A DNA stretch of 64,000 nt from Membranipora membranacea (taxonomy: Eukaryota > Bryozoa > Gymnolaemata > Cheilostomatida > Membraniporidae), in the NCBI GenBank assembly GCA_914767715.1, contig OU612066.1:24712283-24776282 (forward strand), given 5' to 3'. The notes under the pieces were generated by a model, which worked only from the letters and a program-made list of their open reading frames with translations, searched no databases and was not told where the DNA came from. Each line of letters starts with the position of its first letter. The stretch's first letter is position 1. Below, in pieces: positions 34,801 through 47,164 of this stretch. A program made the position numbers and the translations under genes.

Positions 34801-35804
34801 ATGAGGGGGGATCGGCTAATTTTAGCGATAACTCTCTTCATTGCTCCATATCTTCATGCTACAAGCTATGAGTATGATGCCATGGGAATACGGATATGTA
34901 AACAGCCCTACCCCAAAAAGCCAGGTGAGAATTTATGTAAAATGCATTCAGGCTGCATATTTTCCAGCGAGAGCCAGACGGCAGCCATGCAAGAAGTTTT
35001 GCAGATTGATAGTTCAAAGTAGCCTTTTTATTAGATCAAGTTTGATCCAGTTTGCCTGCATTCACGTTTCTGCCATTCCACTAGTCACCCAGCAAGCAAA
35101 CAGGGATCAAGAACCCATTAAGATTGTCATGATTAAAGCCCATAACAGCTGATTGTACCTCAAAAACTCAATGATGTCAAGGGAGGCAGTTTCTGAAAAG
35201 TAGGAGTTTAACAGCATGTAGCTATTTAAGCATTAAAGATCCCACTCTACATTTATGATTTTTTCCACCCGTCATTTAAAATTCTCCAAACTCTTCTGTT
35301 CATAATTTTTCAGACTCGGTAGAAACAGTCTGTAAACTTTTGTTGTCATATGGCTTACAGGCTTAAGAAAACATCATTATATCAGAAAATTCTCAGTGAT
35401 TTTTAAACATTTGAAATGACTGTTTTATCATATACTCATATTGTTGACTATGTAAGGTATCAAATATAAGTGTTAATTATTTTCTCTTTTCACTTTTAGA
35501 CATGTTTTGGTTGGCCCCAAATAAAACGAGGATAGACAATTTTGACTGCCTGGAAACTTGTCTGGAACAGTTCAGCTATGATGGGATACAAATATTTTCT
35601 AATCTATCACAGAATGGCAGAAGTTGCAGCTGCAGGCTCTGTCCGGAAGACTATTTTCGTGGTGATAAACTTAAGCTGTTACTGAGCCTTATGGGCTGCA
35701 AGGATTTCGATAGTATGAAACGAAGATGGTATAAGGACGATGGAGTGCTATTAGCTTATTATTGCAAGTATGTGGGGGCGGCAAAATACAAGCGGTATGG
35801 GTGA
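34801..35804 (+). CDS. Nested small secreted Cys-rich protein, copy 2
   Basis: Exons 34801-34924 and 35500-35804, phase 1 junction, 142 aa. The leader is MRGDRLILAITLFIAPYLHA; the mature part has the same eight cysteines (SCSCRLCPEDYF core) and ends KRYG then TGA. Many differences from copy 1 are amino acid changes in exposed-looking stretches (ETCLEQ, KDDGVLL). Splice sites, stop position and poly(A) signal (35957-35962) are conserved. It sits opposite to, and inside, intron 7 of receptor unit 2. Expression and function unknown. Confidence 0.75.
35500..35804 (+). CDS. Nested gene copy 2, exon 2
   Basis: Follows CACTTTTAG; encodes DMFWLAPNKTRIDNFDC... and ends in TGA at 35802-35804. Confidence 0.8.
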
Positions 35805-36408
35805 ATTCTATTCAAATATGGTATTTTTCATTTAATTTTTGATAGCCTTCCAACTAAGCTTGTGTAATTGAGTATGCTCATAAACAATGCTAACAAATTT
35901 CTATTTATCTAAAACGCTTTCATATATGAGGATCAATCCAATGACATACTATGGAAAATAAAATGATCATGATAATCCTAAATGACTTGTTGTTAGGCCA
36001 TTCTACCTTTTATACCAAGGTTATTTGTTAAGTGGTTTTCGAACAGATCTCTTTAACATCCGATCTGACCAACAGCTTTTGTAAAATAGCTCTGCAAAGG
36101 TATATAGAATTTGACTTCACTGCTCTTACACTGCATCTTGGGAGTTGTTACACCTGTTCAGTGTTTCATATTCCTCATGTGTTGTTAAGTGGAAAGATGC
36201 AATTATCTTAATGGAAATTTCTCAAGCTTCCCTGAATGCAACACTAGTGAAACTATTTATTTGGCAAGATGAAAGCATAAAGCCTGGCTACTGTGAAAAT
36301 AACTCCTAAAGAAATGGTCAAATTGAACAATTGACGAAGGCAGGGCCGAAAGAAATATTAAATACACTGAAAGTTGGTACATGACAGTCATGGACAGCTG
36401 ACACATAC

Positions 36409-36467
36409 CTTCTACTGATGCTTCTGTTGGGGTTTTTATTTGACTGGCAGATACCTTTGTTCTGAAC
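36409..36467 (-). CDS. Unit 2 exon 7: juxtamembrane
   Basis: 59-bp exon, RFRTKVSASQIKTPTEASVE, open. Confidence 0.7.
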
Positions 36468-36748
36468 CTAGATAACAAGATACAGCAATTAATATTCAGG
36501 TATCGTTTGATGATTTGAAACAACTTGCTTTAGGCCGTAGTTTGTGAACACTGCTTAGAACAAGTTTAATCCAATTGCCTGCATTCCTGTTGCTCCCTTC
36601 CACTGTTCAAATGGACCAAACTTGGTCCAACACTGCCACACGGACAAAACTTGAAAAGAGTAGCAGATCATTGCTCCCATTATATTTTTTTCTATACAGA
36701 TTGATCTATACAAAAAAAACATTTAACCACTGACGCCTATTAATATAC

Positions 36749-36938
36749 CTCACTCTAGTGCAGTACCAAATCAGCAACATTGCTATGACCATCAATAAAC
36801 CCAGAGTTGGTGCAATGATGGATATGATGGATGCTGCAGATATTATTATTGTTGAGTCGGTAACTGATTCTTTATTCGTGGTTAGTAGATCTCCATTTTG
36901 TGGCCCTTGGTCTCCATCATAGTTGCCAACCGTGCTCA
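36749..36938 (-). CDS. Unit 2 exon 6: stalk and transmembrane helix
   Basis: 190 bp; stalk then IISIIAPTLGLLMVIAMLLI and a WYCTRVR boundary. One codon longer than unit 1 (DSTIIISAAS). Confidence 0.8.
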
Positions 36939-37356
36939 CTGTAAACAACCCGAAGCAATTTAATGCTGAACAAAAACAGCTTGCTTATTTTAACAGAACA
37001 AGGGTAAAAAATCAAAGAACAAACTACAAGACGCCAATATTTGAGAGCTTATGATTGTAAAATCATACAACGGGCCATCTTGCATATTGAGGTCATGCAT
37101 GATCAGAAACTACAAAGCAGCAGCCTTATTCTATCTATGGTGGCCATTCTTGGAGTTTACAAAGGTGTGAAGTTATTGGAAATTTACAAGGTATAATGTA
37201 CAATGATAAGTTGTATGACTTTAATTAGCGAACACCATCAGTCGATGCAAAGATATCATGCCAGTGAGTGATTCGATTCTTCAAGCGTTCAAATTAGCCA
37301 TTTTTTGCAATGAAGGAGGAATGGAATCAAAATAAGCAGCAAGAAAACTGTGGTAC

Positions 37357-37575
37357 CTGTAATTGTGGGAGATTGTGTTGCCGTGCCTGTTTGTACACTT
37401 GAGTTTTGAGGAACACATTCCAGCGGAGGTTCCCATTGTTGACCACTGCAGCTGAATGTATTGACCTTGTGGCGAAGTTCAAACCCAGACAGACAAGAGG
37501 CTTCAAACGTTTGAGGATTGACTTTCCTTAACTTTTGCATGTTCAGATGTTTGATACTCGTAATACACGACCGCA
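37357..37575 (-). CDS. Unit 2 exon 5: SCR/Sushi module
   Basis: 219 bp, phase 1-1, open. Cysteines at VRSC, EASC, TFSC, PLEC with the conserved W (QQWEPPLEC), then a Thr/Ser-rich linker. Confidence 0.85.
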
Positions 37576-37689
37576 CTACAAAAGAATAAATCATTATTAC
37601 ATTTTATGGACCTTGGTTGGGTAAAAGTATATAAATTGTATTTTACAATATGAATACACATCGTGATATTATACAGAATATCAAAGGGT

Positions 37690-38030
37690 GGTAAGTCGTC
37701 GTCATTGCGGAGAGGGCTGTCCCCTCTAGAGTACAGGTACTGAGACACAGAGTACCCAGGCCGTGCCCTACCCTTGCCCGCCGGGAGTCCGGCTACTATT
37801 TTTTATCGAAGAGGCAGAGGGGGATATTGTTGCTGCATGTGGGGTGTTCAAACACACGGTGGACCTCAGGTATTATTAGTCCCGTTCCGCAAGGACCTGG
37901 CTAGGATAAATGGCATGCCAGTACCAAATCAAGAATGACAGCCGGCGCTGGGAATTGAACCTAAACCTTACGGATCTCAAGTCTGCACCCTTAACCATCA
38001 GACCCCTCCTGACCCCTAGGGGTGATAATA
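37690..38030 (-). repeat. tRNA-derived SINE-like repeat (unit 2)
   Basis: Same element and position as 11450-11800; the minus strand carries GGTCTGATGGTTAAGGG and GGTTCAATTCCC. Confidence 0.6.
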
Positions 38031-38128
38031 AACAATTATATTTAGGTAGTCAAACAGCTGCTTCGCTTCGCTTTGCTTTGACATTCTCAGCTATGAATAT
38101 AATTTATAATAATTACACTTATACATAC

Positions 38129-38506
38129 CTGAGTAACTTATATGGATCTGTTCACCTTTCACATCATATCCCTCTAATGTTCGATAACGAAGTGTGATTG
38201 GATCAGGTCCGTGAAATATAAACGGCTGATTTCCGTCAAAATGCTTGCTATTATTGAAAGTACGGTAATCACTAAAAAGGGCAAAATATTGAACTTTTGC
38301 TAGTGTCAAATTTAACTGATATATGTGCATGGTAAGAGTCCCTGCTGCCGGCAGATTGCGTAGTACTGCATGCATTACATTGTTTAATGTGACATTGTGG
38401 TTTAGCTCTTTTGAGGTTGGATAGTTGGTGATGTATCCATCTGGGTATCGGCTGACATCGATATCATTATCGGAGTCTGCCATTTTAAACAGAAACACAG
38501 GATAAA
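38129..38506 (-). CDS. Unit 2 exon 4: CUB-like domain
   Basis: 378 bp, open, with RYPDGYITNYPTSKE and ending IHISYSG. In-frame ATG upstream of the acceptor (38540) precedes a hydrophobic run, offering an alternative leader. Confidence 0.75.
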
Positions 38507-38785
38507 CTGTAAGAAAAAAAAAGAATGCATTGAAATTCATTGTGGTAAATTACACAGCAAATAATTAATCTGATGAAAACCAAACGGGGTCAGTGAACCT
38601 ATGACAATATATATACACTATTTTATTTGGCAGACAATATCATCCTGGACGTATCATCCTGGATAAAGGAAGTTGTCACTGGCAGGGCATCATGTCGCTG
38701 AATGAGCAAAGCCACCAGCCGACAGGGTAGCAAGGCTTCAGAACCTTTATCTTTTCATTATAACCAACCAACAATTAACATTCAC

Positions 38786-39218
38786 CTGCAAAATTGATGT
38801 TAATTTTAGCCTTGACTTTGTTTTCGACCCACAGCAGTAAATCAATCTGTCCTCTGAAGTATTCCCTCTGTTCCAGGCACGTTCCATTCTCTGTATTACT
38901 AACTAGTGTTTTGTTTAACAGACATGGACCGCTGTTAGCGCTTTTAGGGTTGAAGACGATAACACAGTTGTCACAAGAACCTTTAATCCGGATCTGGCGA
39001 AATTGTGGTTTGCTTTCGACTCCTGTAATCTTTGCTCCACAGTATCTTATTTTGTCAGAGTCCTTGCCATCACTTCTGTCATCCCAGCTGCAAACACCAG
39101 CTTTATCTAAATTAATTGTGTCCTCTGCAGTCAGTCCTCCTACCGGCAGACCTAAAACATTGCAATAACTTGTCTGAGAATTTGGTGGCAAAGAGGTTCT
39201 TGATAGTATTAGATTTTA
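38786..39218 (-). pseudogene. Unit 2 exon 3: Cys-rich ectodomain, 1-bp insertion
   Basis: 433 bp. Frame is correct to KFSD, then shifted; the remainder is open in the other frame (SYCNVLGLPVGGLTAEDTIN ... NINFAG). Confidence 0.8.
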
Positions 39219-39448
39219 CTGTTGGTGAAAATGATATCATCACAGGACAGGTTGAATGAAGGGAATCGGAACATGAACTGTTAGGTCTACCTTAGTTATT
39301 TAGTTTAGGCAACGATGAGGCCATACAAATAATAGTTCAACATTTGTTATTTAATTCCATAAAATTATTCTTTTTTGCATTTTCATGGTGTTTATCAGTG
39401 CTATAAATGATCAGACTTATGACAAAATAAATCAGGATTATGACAAAC

Positions 39449-39516
39449 CTTTAGCAGACAATACTCCGTACAGTGCTATTATCTCTGTAAAACTTTTGGC
39501 AGTCCAAACAAACAAC
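39449..39516 (-). CDS. Unit 2 exon 2: signal peptide, split start codon
   Basis: 68 bp, LFVWTAKSFTEIIALYGVLS AK, preceded by exon 1 ending in AT at 39728. In this copy the frame continues upstream of the split ATG through exon 1 to another methionine, so a longer N-terminus is possible here only. Confidence 0.6.
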
Positions 39517-40609
39517 CTGAAATTATGATCAATGGTCTCATATAAGGTTATATCATGAAGTTCAATTGATTTTTGACAATATATGTTTACTAATTGAAAC
39601 CAGTTAGTCATATAGATGAACTTCCGTTGGTCACACAGCATGCAAATAAAACGCGACGCAGGAGACAACTCCTCAAAAACCGCAAAGTAAGTATTCATAG
39701 CGCAAATTATTGAACTTTAGTACTTACATATCATGTATAGGTGTGGCAAAGAGCAGAAAAAGAGAGATGATACCCAGCGATATGAAGAGGCAGACGCTCG
39801 AAAACTCCAGCCTATAAGCCTGCAGACAAATATGCAACTGACTTTGGGAGACTTGAACATTTCTATTTGTTCCAGGATTGTAATGTATTTCAAATGGTTC
39901 AGAACAATCCACAATGCGTAATTATTGGAAAATGGGATAAAAAAATCAGCGTTTTTTACCTGTTTCATAACAATGGTTTTTCTTGTTTTCCTTGTTCAAA
40001 TCAGTGGATTATTAACATTTAACGGTTTGTATTTTTTGTTCCTAGAGGAGTGTATTTTGAGCTGATAATTGCACTTTGTAATATTATTAAATCTCAGCCT
40101 TATTCAACAAGCTAAACCCCCAGTACGGGGTGGCACAGTACACTGCAGTTTTTTGCCCCATTATTGGTTGGATTGTATTCTATGTACGGAACTCACATTT
40201 GCATATCATTATGTGAAGGATGTTTAAAGGTTTTCAAAAAGTTTTCTGGTCTAAATTATACCTTTATGATTGCTTGCAAAGGACAAGTTCTAAAACCAGG
40301 TAACCAGGTAAGGGGGGGGGGATCAGATTAGAATATAAGGTTTACATTGTATCAATAAATGGGCATATTGTCTTTGAATGGTGGTGTAAAAATGCCTTAA
40401 CAGAAGTAACATTGATGAAGACAAGGCAGTAGAATACAATTTAAAAACAAATTTCCATTTGATCTCAGAAGCCAGCAAAACCTAAAAGGTGTGGAGACAC
40501 TTCTTTTAAATAGAGTGAAAAAAGACAGAAATAGGTCAACACCTTGGCAACAACAGTTAATAAAGGGATGTGAGTAACCTGATACTTAGTACAGATACCC
40601 TTGCTTCTT

Positions 40610-41078
40610 TAATCGTCACTGTCAGAGAGTAATGATGGGGCAAAAATACGTTTACTACTAAATGTACTTTGTGTTTGAAAGTATTAAATGTCCTCGCTTA
40701 ACAGCGCAGAATATTTTGTCACCCACATTGTCTCTTTTGCACCCCTTTGGTTTTATTGCAGGTTCCTGGAAATTTTCAAGTGCTGGTGTCTCTTCAGGTT
40801 TGCAAGGAAGGTGGCTCTTTACTGGTATGGATTCAATTGATTAAGTGATTAGGTGGATGCGGCCCGCAGACATATCAGCATCGTTATTGTAAACTAAATC
40901 AAACAACATATCAAGATATATGTTATATATACAATGATATAAAAATCATGCTTGTTAAGTCTGTGCATAGCCCCCAAAAATACATCTGGTGATGAAATGG
41001 ATCTCTGTAAAACTGTGGGTGCAACAGCTGCTCTACAACCCACTCATCAAGGATGAAAACCAGATTGCCTCCCTGCAG
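40610..41078 (-). pseudogene. Interrupted copy of the 14585-14244 exon
   Basis: Begins LQGGNLVFILDEWVVEQ and FHHQMYFWGLC in frame; an unrelated insertion at about 40822-40955 breaks it, after which the C-terminal part resumes and ends at TAA 40610. Confidence 0.45.
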
Positions 41079-41079
41079 C

Positions 41080-41765
41080 TTAGCAACAGAAATGACTGAT
41101 CATTCACAAGGCATCATCAATTCAAATCCATATCACCTAATACTTATCCTACAGCATACAAAGGTTAATCTCTTCCTTGTGGCGATTAGGTACTCATATT
41201 TTCTATTGTGAACGTGTAACCTTGTTGATAAAAACAGCCACCACAAACATAAGATAAATGATTTATTCATAAGGATCTTTGATTGGACAGCCAGTGATAA
41301 AATATTATACTGAGCGATACAGTGAACCAGAGATTGTTGTTGTCAATCATTGGCAAAAAACCTCTATTTTCTCCAGTGTCAGCCGTTGGGATGGGCAAAT
41401 TTATTTTTGTGGTAATACTTGCCTCTTTCCTTTGTTTCTTACCAAAATTGAGGCGCATGCACTAGCAATGGGATTTGATCCTAATCTCTTCCATTAGTAC
41501 TTAGCCTTTTAGATAGAGGATTATTTAATAGTAAAGTGGACATACATCGCTATTTATTATTTACGTGAATCATGAGAAAGGACTACATAGATACGATTAC
41601 GTTTAGCGGTGCCACATTCCTTCAGAATAATAATTATGATCACTTTTATTTGAACATTCAATCAAATTTCACCTTTTTTATAGCGATTTTCTACATATTC
41701 CTGTAGGGTTTTTATTACCTCATGCCATATTATCCTGTCTTGATAAGACTTGTTTGAAGCCTCTT
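41080..41765. repeat. Inverted counterpart of 30.74-31.6 kb
   Basis: Contains one arm of the palindrome family (TACATCGCTATTTATTATTTACG) and continues into sequence complementary to 30740-30900. Confidence 0.65.
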
Positions 41766-42190
41766 ATTTTCTGTAAGCAGGAAATACGCAATTTTCTTCA
41801 TAATACGTAATGACAACATTTACACATTACTCATTTACTGATACAATGTCAACCTTTTAATCTAATTTGATCGCTCCCCCTGACATGGTTACCTGGTTTA
41901 AAGGGCAACCAAGGTTTCAAACATGTTCTCATTGATTGATAGCAGATTGCACCTTCTGCATATAGGGAAATAGGGAAAAATACCAAATCTATTTCGGATG
42001 ATTATTCAGCCAGAGTTATTGGGAAACATTTCATCCATCAGGTACTCAAACTCAACTAAAATAGAATACCACAGAGCAGTTTCCTGTTCCTGTTATTATT
42101 TAGCCTGTACTCTATCATCATAACAGCAATGTCTTGGAACCTCCCCTAAATTGAAGTATTACCCAGCTTAGAGTCAACAACTACTTTGAG
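41766..42190. other. Intergenic spacer between head-to-head units 2 and 3
   Basis: Nothing coding seen. It lies near the centre of the inverted arrangement of units 2 and 3. Confidence 0.4.
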
Positions 42191-42289
42191 TTTTGCGTCG
42201 AGTAATGCACAAAGCTGATGCTGCCTAGCACATAATTTACTACCCATTAATGCATCGCTGCGAAACCTTGGTTGCCTTTTAGGAACTTG

Positions 42290-42910
42290 TCTTTGCGAGA
42301 AATCATAAAGGTATCATTTAGACCGGAATTTTTTTTGAAAACCTTAAAAAATATTAGGACTATTATCCTTCACATAATGATATGCAGATTTGAGTTCCGT
42401 ACATAGAATACAATCCAACCAAAAATCGGGCAAAAAATTCAGTGTACTATACCACCCCGTACTGGGGGTTTAAGTTGTTGAATAAGGCTGAGACTTAATA
42501 ATATTACAAAGTGCAATTATCAGCTCAAAATACACTCCTCGAGGAACAAAAAATACAAACCAGTTACCACAGGTTGGATTAATGTTAATAATCCACCGAT
42601 TTGAACAAGGAAAAAAAGAAAAACCATTGTTATGAAACAGGTAAAAAACGCTGATTTTTGAATCCCATTTTCCGATAATTACGCATTGTGCATTGTTCTG
42701 AACCATTTAAAATACATTACAATCCTGGAACAAATAGAAATGTTTAAGTCCCCCAAAGTCAGTTGCATATTTGTCTGCAGGCCTATAGGCTGGAATTTTC
42801 ACATATCTGCCTCTTCATATCTCTGGAAACCATCTCTTTTATTCTGCTCTTTGCCACACCTATACATAATATGTAAGTACTACTGTTCAATAATTTGTGC
42901 TATGAATATT
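42290..42910 (+). promoter_or_regulatory. Upstream region and exon 1 of unit 3
   Basis: Reverse-complementary to 39690-40300 upstream of unit 2. The exon 1 donor (ATAAT|AT|GTAAGT region, about 42870-42880) is preserved. It is the probable promoter region by conservation; no core element assigned. Confidence 0.45.
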
Positions 42911-43010
42911 TACTTTGAATAGATTCACTGACCAAGTTGGGCGTTCATCAGACTAATTATTAGCTGTGTAAATTTACCGCAATGAATTTTTATATTGTTA
43001 TTTCTTTCAG

Positions 43011-43388
43011 TACTTCCTGTGTTTCTGTTCACAATGTCAGACACTAATGGTAATATTGATGTCAGCCGATATCCGGATGGATACATCACCGATTATCCAA
43101 CCCCAAAAGGGCTAGACAACAGTGCTTCATCAAGCAATCAAATGCATGCAGTACTTACTAACTTGCCAGCAGCAGCAACTGTAACCATTGACGTATATCA
43201 GTTAAATGAGACGCTTGCAAAAGTTAAGAATTTTGCCCTTAGGACTAAATACCCTATTTTGGATATTACCAAACATTCTGACAAGAATCGTCCATTTATA
43301 TTTAACGGACCTGAGCCAATTACATTTCGTTATCAAACGTTAGAGGGATATGATGGGAAAGGTGAACTGTTCCACATAAGATACTCAG
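43011..43388 (+). CDS. Unit 3 exon 4: CUB-like domain
   Basis: 378 bp, phase 1-1, TTCTTTCAG acceptor and GTACGTG donor; RYPDGYITDYPTPKG ... FHIRYSG. No CUB cysteines. Confidence 0.75.
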
Positions 43389-43555
43389 GTACGTGTGACT
43401 GTACTTTTTGTTGTAACTTGAAATGCATCAGAGAATTTTCAAAGTTTTGCAATCGGGAGCAACAGTTTGCCTACCTAAATATGATTGTTTATTAACAGCC
43501 TTCTATATTCTGTATCATACCATGTAATGAATTCATATTGTAAGATACAATCTGT

Positions 43556-44282
43556 ATAATATTACAGAGTAAGGATATACAGAGGGGACACTTCAATGAT
43601 TGGTATAGTGCCTGCAGTTTTTGATCCAGTGGGGGAAGATCATCACTCTGGCCACCTGTCAATTTCATATTTAATTTAAGTTACAATGGAGTTTTGAGAT
43701 GCAGACATGCCGACATGCCCACCTATGATAGGTCATAATTCATTCTGTATTTATCCTAAAGACTGGTTTCCAACTTTTTCGAATTGTTCAAGCTATACAC
43801 CATATCATTGTAAATTTTTGCTTTGATACATAGGCTATGAGTAATCCATGTTTTTAAAATGAGTTTTATCGCATAGATTAACATGTGACAATTGATAGTC
43901 AGCTGGTCATCAAAATTAGGAAATGTCCGTGTATTGACCTAAGCCGCATGTATATCTATATAAAAAAAAACTCATTTTAAAAACCTGGATTACTCATAGC
44001 CTATGTATCCAAGCAAAAAATGACAATAATATGGTGTATAGCTGGAAGCTTGGAAATTTCAAAGAAGTTGGAAATCAGTCTTTAGGAAATATACAGAATG
44101 AATTATGACCTATCATAGGTGGTTATGTCTGCATCACAAAACTCAATTGTAACTTATATAAAATATGAAATTGACAGGTGGCCAGATTGATGATTCTCCC
44201 CCACTGGATCAAAAACCGCAGGCACTATAACGATCATTGAAGTGTCCCCTCTGTGTATCCTTACTCTGTGGTAATATGTAAT
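43556..44282. mobile_element. Palindromic MITE-like element in unit 3 intron 4
   Basis: Inverted arms of about 300 bp each (ends TTACAGAGTAAGGATA and its complement) around a loop at about 43865-43966. Landmarks: GAGGGGACACTTCAATGAT left, ATCATTGAAGTGTCCCCTC right. Absent from the same intron in units 1 and 2, so a later insertion. Short hairpins with the same ends occur at 25926-25966 and 56102-56138. Confidence 0.85.
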
Positions 44283-44302
44283 CATGATTGATTCCTCTGT
44301 AG

Positions 44303-44521
44303 TAAGGTCATGTAACACCAGTATTAAACATCTGAACATGCAAAAGTTCAGGAGGGTGATGACTAACAAATACAAAGCCTCTTGTCTGAATGGGTTCGAA
44401 CTTCGCCACAAGGTCAATACATTCAGCTGCGGAGGTCAACAATGGGAGCCTCCTCTGGAATGTCTTCCTCAAAACTCAAGTGTTCAAACAAGCACGACGA
44501 CACAATCTGCCCCAAATACAG
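44303..44521 (+). CDS. Unit 3 exon 5: SCR/Sushi module
   Basis: 219 bp, open; VRSC, KASC, TFSC, PLEC and QQWEPP, then a Thr/Ser-rich linker. Confidence 0.85.
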
Positions 44522-44664
44522 GTACCCCAGTTTTCTTGCTGCTTCATCGCATAATGTTGCTGATTTGATAGCTTGAGCTTTGACTTAACTGATGCGTTTT
44601 TTTGCAAATTAGTCATACAACCTAGCGTTATATGAAATTTGATTTGGTTGAGTTTATTAGTCAT

Positions 44665-45210
44665 ACAGCTTTAAAGACTTTGTTTGAGGCTGCTCTTTTG
44701 TATCACATCTTATTCTCCATATTTTATTCTATCATGTGAGCGATTTTCAGCTTTAGAATCCAAATATTGAGGAAGTTATGGCCTCTCAAACTTCCAGGGT
44801 GATTGCCTTCAATCGGCATTGGGAATAAGCGGATGTTTCCCCTGGGGTATGTCACAACCATAGACATGTGACATAGACATTATGAGCTATTAGTTAATAC
44901 ACTAATAATCACATAATAATTGATGATCAAAATTCAGACCTGGGTGGGAATCGAACCCAGGTCCCCATACCTATAGGCAACGACACTACCATCACGCCAC
45001 TTGACAACTAGGTTAGCCGAGTGTGACGTACCCTAGGGATTGCCGGCTGATTTTTACTGCCGATAAATTGCCGTCACCTTGGAAGTTTGAGAGGCCATAA
45101 CTTCCTCAATATTTGGATTCTAAAGCTGAAAATCGCTCACATGATAGAATAAAATATGGAGAATAAGATGTAATACAAAAGAGCAGCCTAAAACAAAGTC
45201 TTTAAGTGGT
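44665..45210. mobile_element. Palindromic element with tRNA-like loop in unit 3 intron 5
   Basis: Arms at 44669-44803 and 45079-45208 are complementary (AAGACTTTGTTTGAGGCTGC; GAGGCCATAACTTCCTCAAT). The unpaired centre contains on the minus strand (about 45005-44940) TGGCGTGATGGTAGTG and GGTTCGATTCCCACCCAGGT, i.e. tRNA A- and B-box-like motifs. Confidence 0.75.
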
Positions 45211-45874
45211 GTGACCTTTGATGTTTTATTTTGCAATACTTTTTGGGCTTATTCAACTCAGTAACTATTAAGTAGAATGATGGAACTTGGAATAGAGCAC
45301 ATTTTTTAGATGAGAAATTTTAAAACGAATCTGTAGAATAATCATATATTATGTAATATTTGCTTATTACACATTGTCGTTTTAATTCGGTGTATTTCGA
45401 GAACAAAAATCCATACAGTGAACAGGGATGATAACATGATAAAATTATACCCAATCCTATGACATCATTATTTTTGATGTGATGTGACTTCCGAATCCAA
45501 TATGGCTGCCCTAAACAGTAAATTGGTACCGATTAACAGTTCTTGATATGCTATTTAGCTAAAACTTAGGATATGGGGCTATGACATATACAGAATTTTA
45601 TGACATCATATATTTTAATTTTACACCTCTTCGACATCCAATTTGTCTGCTACGGACAGGCAGTGGCTGCCATTTTGTTGCTTCGATAACGCATGACCTC
45701 AATATCCAATTTTGACTTTTTATGACTATTTGTTCACAAATATGTATTTCTTCTAGTTCATTTACTGATTTTTTCCGTGATCTGTAAATAACAAGCAAGC
45801 ATGTTTTCTTCCAATGCGTTGACCTTCATCATCTATTTACCATTCAGCATTGTTATTCTTTGGTTTGCTTACAG

Positions 45875-46064
45875 TGATCACTGACAGCAGCTATGGTGGA
45901 AATCAGAGGCCTCATAATGGAGATCTACTAACCACGAATGAAGAATCAGTTACCGACTCAACAATAAAATCTGCTGCATCCATCATAATATCTATCATTG
46001 CACCAACTCTGGGTTTATTGACAGTCATAGCAATGTTACTGATTTGGTACTGCACTATAGTGAG
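45875..46064 (+). CDS. Unit 3 exon 6: stalk and transmembrane helix
   Basis: 190 bp; ISIIAPTLGLLTVIAMLLIW then YCTIVR, donor GTGAG|GTATGT. Confidence 0.8.
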
Positions 46065-46369
46065 GTATGTGAATAGGTGTTAGTGGTCAAATGACCTTTT
46101 TGCATAGATAAATCTGTGTAGAATAAAAAATAATGTGAGCAATGATCTGCCACTTCATCACCTTGCCGACTGAAATGTTGAAAATTGAGTTTTTTGCAAG
46201 CTCGCTTATTGCCATTTCTTTATATCCTGCCTTATTACAAGGTTAATTGTGTTGAAATTAACGCAGGAAAAAAAGAGAGTTTAAAAATCAAAAAATAATT
46301 CTGTCTCTTGGTTGCCCTGCATTTGTTTGGTGGTAGGGAGTTGGATGGTTGTTAAAATAGCAAGTTGTT

Positions 46370-46530
46370 CTCTGTCCCGCGAAATTTTCTCTCAGCTTGC
46401 AGGCAGGTTGGAGCACTCCTGGGGCGTCAATTGAGCCCAATAGTCGATAGACTGCAGCTGGAATCGAACCCGGGACCTCCAAAGCTTGCGCAATAGAGGG
46501 CAAGTGTTCCAACCAACTGGAGCAAGCTGT
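46370..46530 (-). repeat. tRNA-derived SINE-like repeat in unit 3 intron 6
   Basis: Minus strand reads GCTCCAGTTGGTTGGAACAC (A-box-like) and GGTTCGATTCCAGC (B-box). Not at this site in units 1 and 2. Confidence 0.55.
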
Positions 46531-46585
46531 TTCAAATTGCTAATCAGTACCTGGTATGTTAATCGCTGTATTTTTTTACCAATAG

Positions 46586-46650
46586 GGTCAGAGAAAAGGT
46601 ATCTGCAAACCAAAAGATAACCGTATCAGGAACAGGAACATCATTAGGAG
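46586..46650 (+). CDS. Unit 3 exon 7: juxtamembrane
   Basis: 65 bp, RVREKVSANQKITVSGTGTS, GTATGTG donor. Confidence 0.7.
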
Positions 46651-47164
46651 GTATGTGTCAGCTGTCCATGATTGTCAGCGAATTTGATTTTTCAATTGCC
46701 CCCCCCTGCCTTCATCTATTGTTGAACTTCAGCAATTCTTAGGAAATCATTACGACAGTTACAAGTAGCCAGGTATTATGCATTAGGCATTATGCTTTCA
46801 ACCTGCCAGATAAGTAGTCTTGCCGCAAGTATCTCATTCAGAAAATCTGCAGAAACTTCAAATGAAATAGTCGCATAAAAGCGTGATAAACTTCCGCTTA
46901 TTATTACTCATGATGAATATAAAATACTGAACAGCAGTAACAACTCCGAAGCCACCAAACAAATTACCTTGGCATAAACAGATAGATTGGCCTTCCAACA
47001 AGTCATTTGAGATTTTTGTTATTATTTTATTTGCCATAATACGTCAATGGATTTGTCTTCAAACATGAAAACGTTTTAAAAGAATAGAAATGTTGTAGCA
47101 TCGGGTATCAGCATACTCAATTGAGCAGGCTTAGTTTGAAGGCTATACAAAATTTGAATTAAAT

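Larger units (their letters stand above)
33660..39729 (-). pseudogene. Receptor unit 2: CUB-like/SCR receptor, two frameshifts
   Basis: Exons: exon 1 ends 39728; exon 2 39516-39449; exon 3 39218-38786; exon 4 38506-38129; exon 5 37575-37357; exon 6 36938-36749; exon 7 36467-36409; exon 8 34337-33660. Phases are as in unit 1. Exon 3 is 433 bp against 432 because of one extra base (CAGACAAGTTATTG versus CAGACAGATATTG), a frameshift. Exon 8 lacks one base near its start (GAATGCGTGAAAG versus GAATGCGGTGAAAG) and stops after DGGECVKVLI. Exons 4-7 are intact. If the symmetric exon 3 is skipped, the gene could still make a CUB-like/SCR membrane protein with no signalling tail. Intron 6 is only about 280 bp. 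Intron 7 holds nested gene copy 2. Confidence 0.75.

Noticed and set aside
44938-45010. A genuine tRNA gene
   Set aside because: Only A- and B-box-like motifs are present, without a complete cloverleaf; similar pieces at 46.4, 11.7 and 38.0 kb fit SINEs better.
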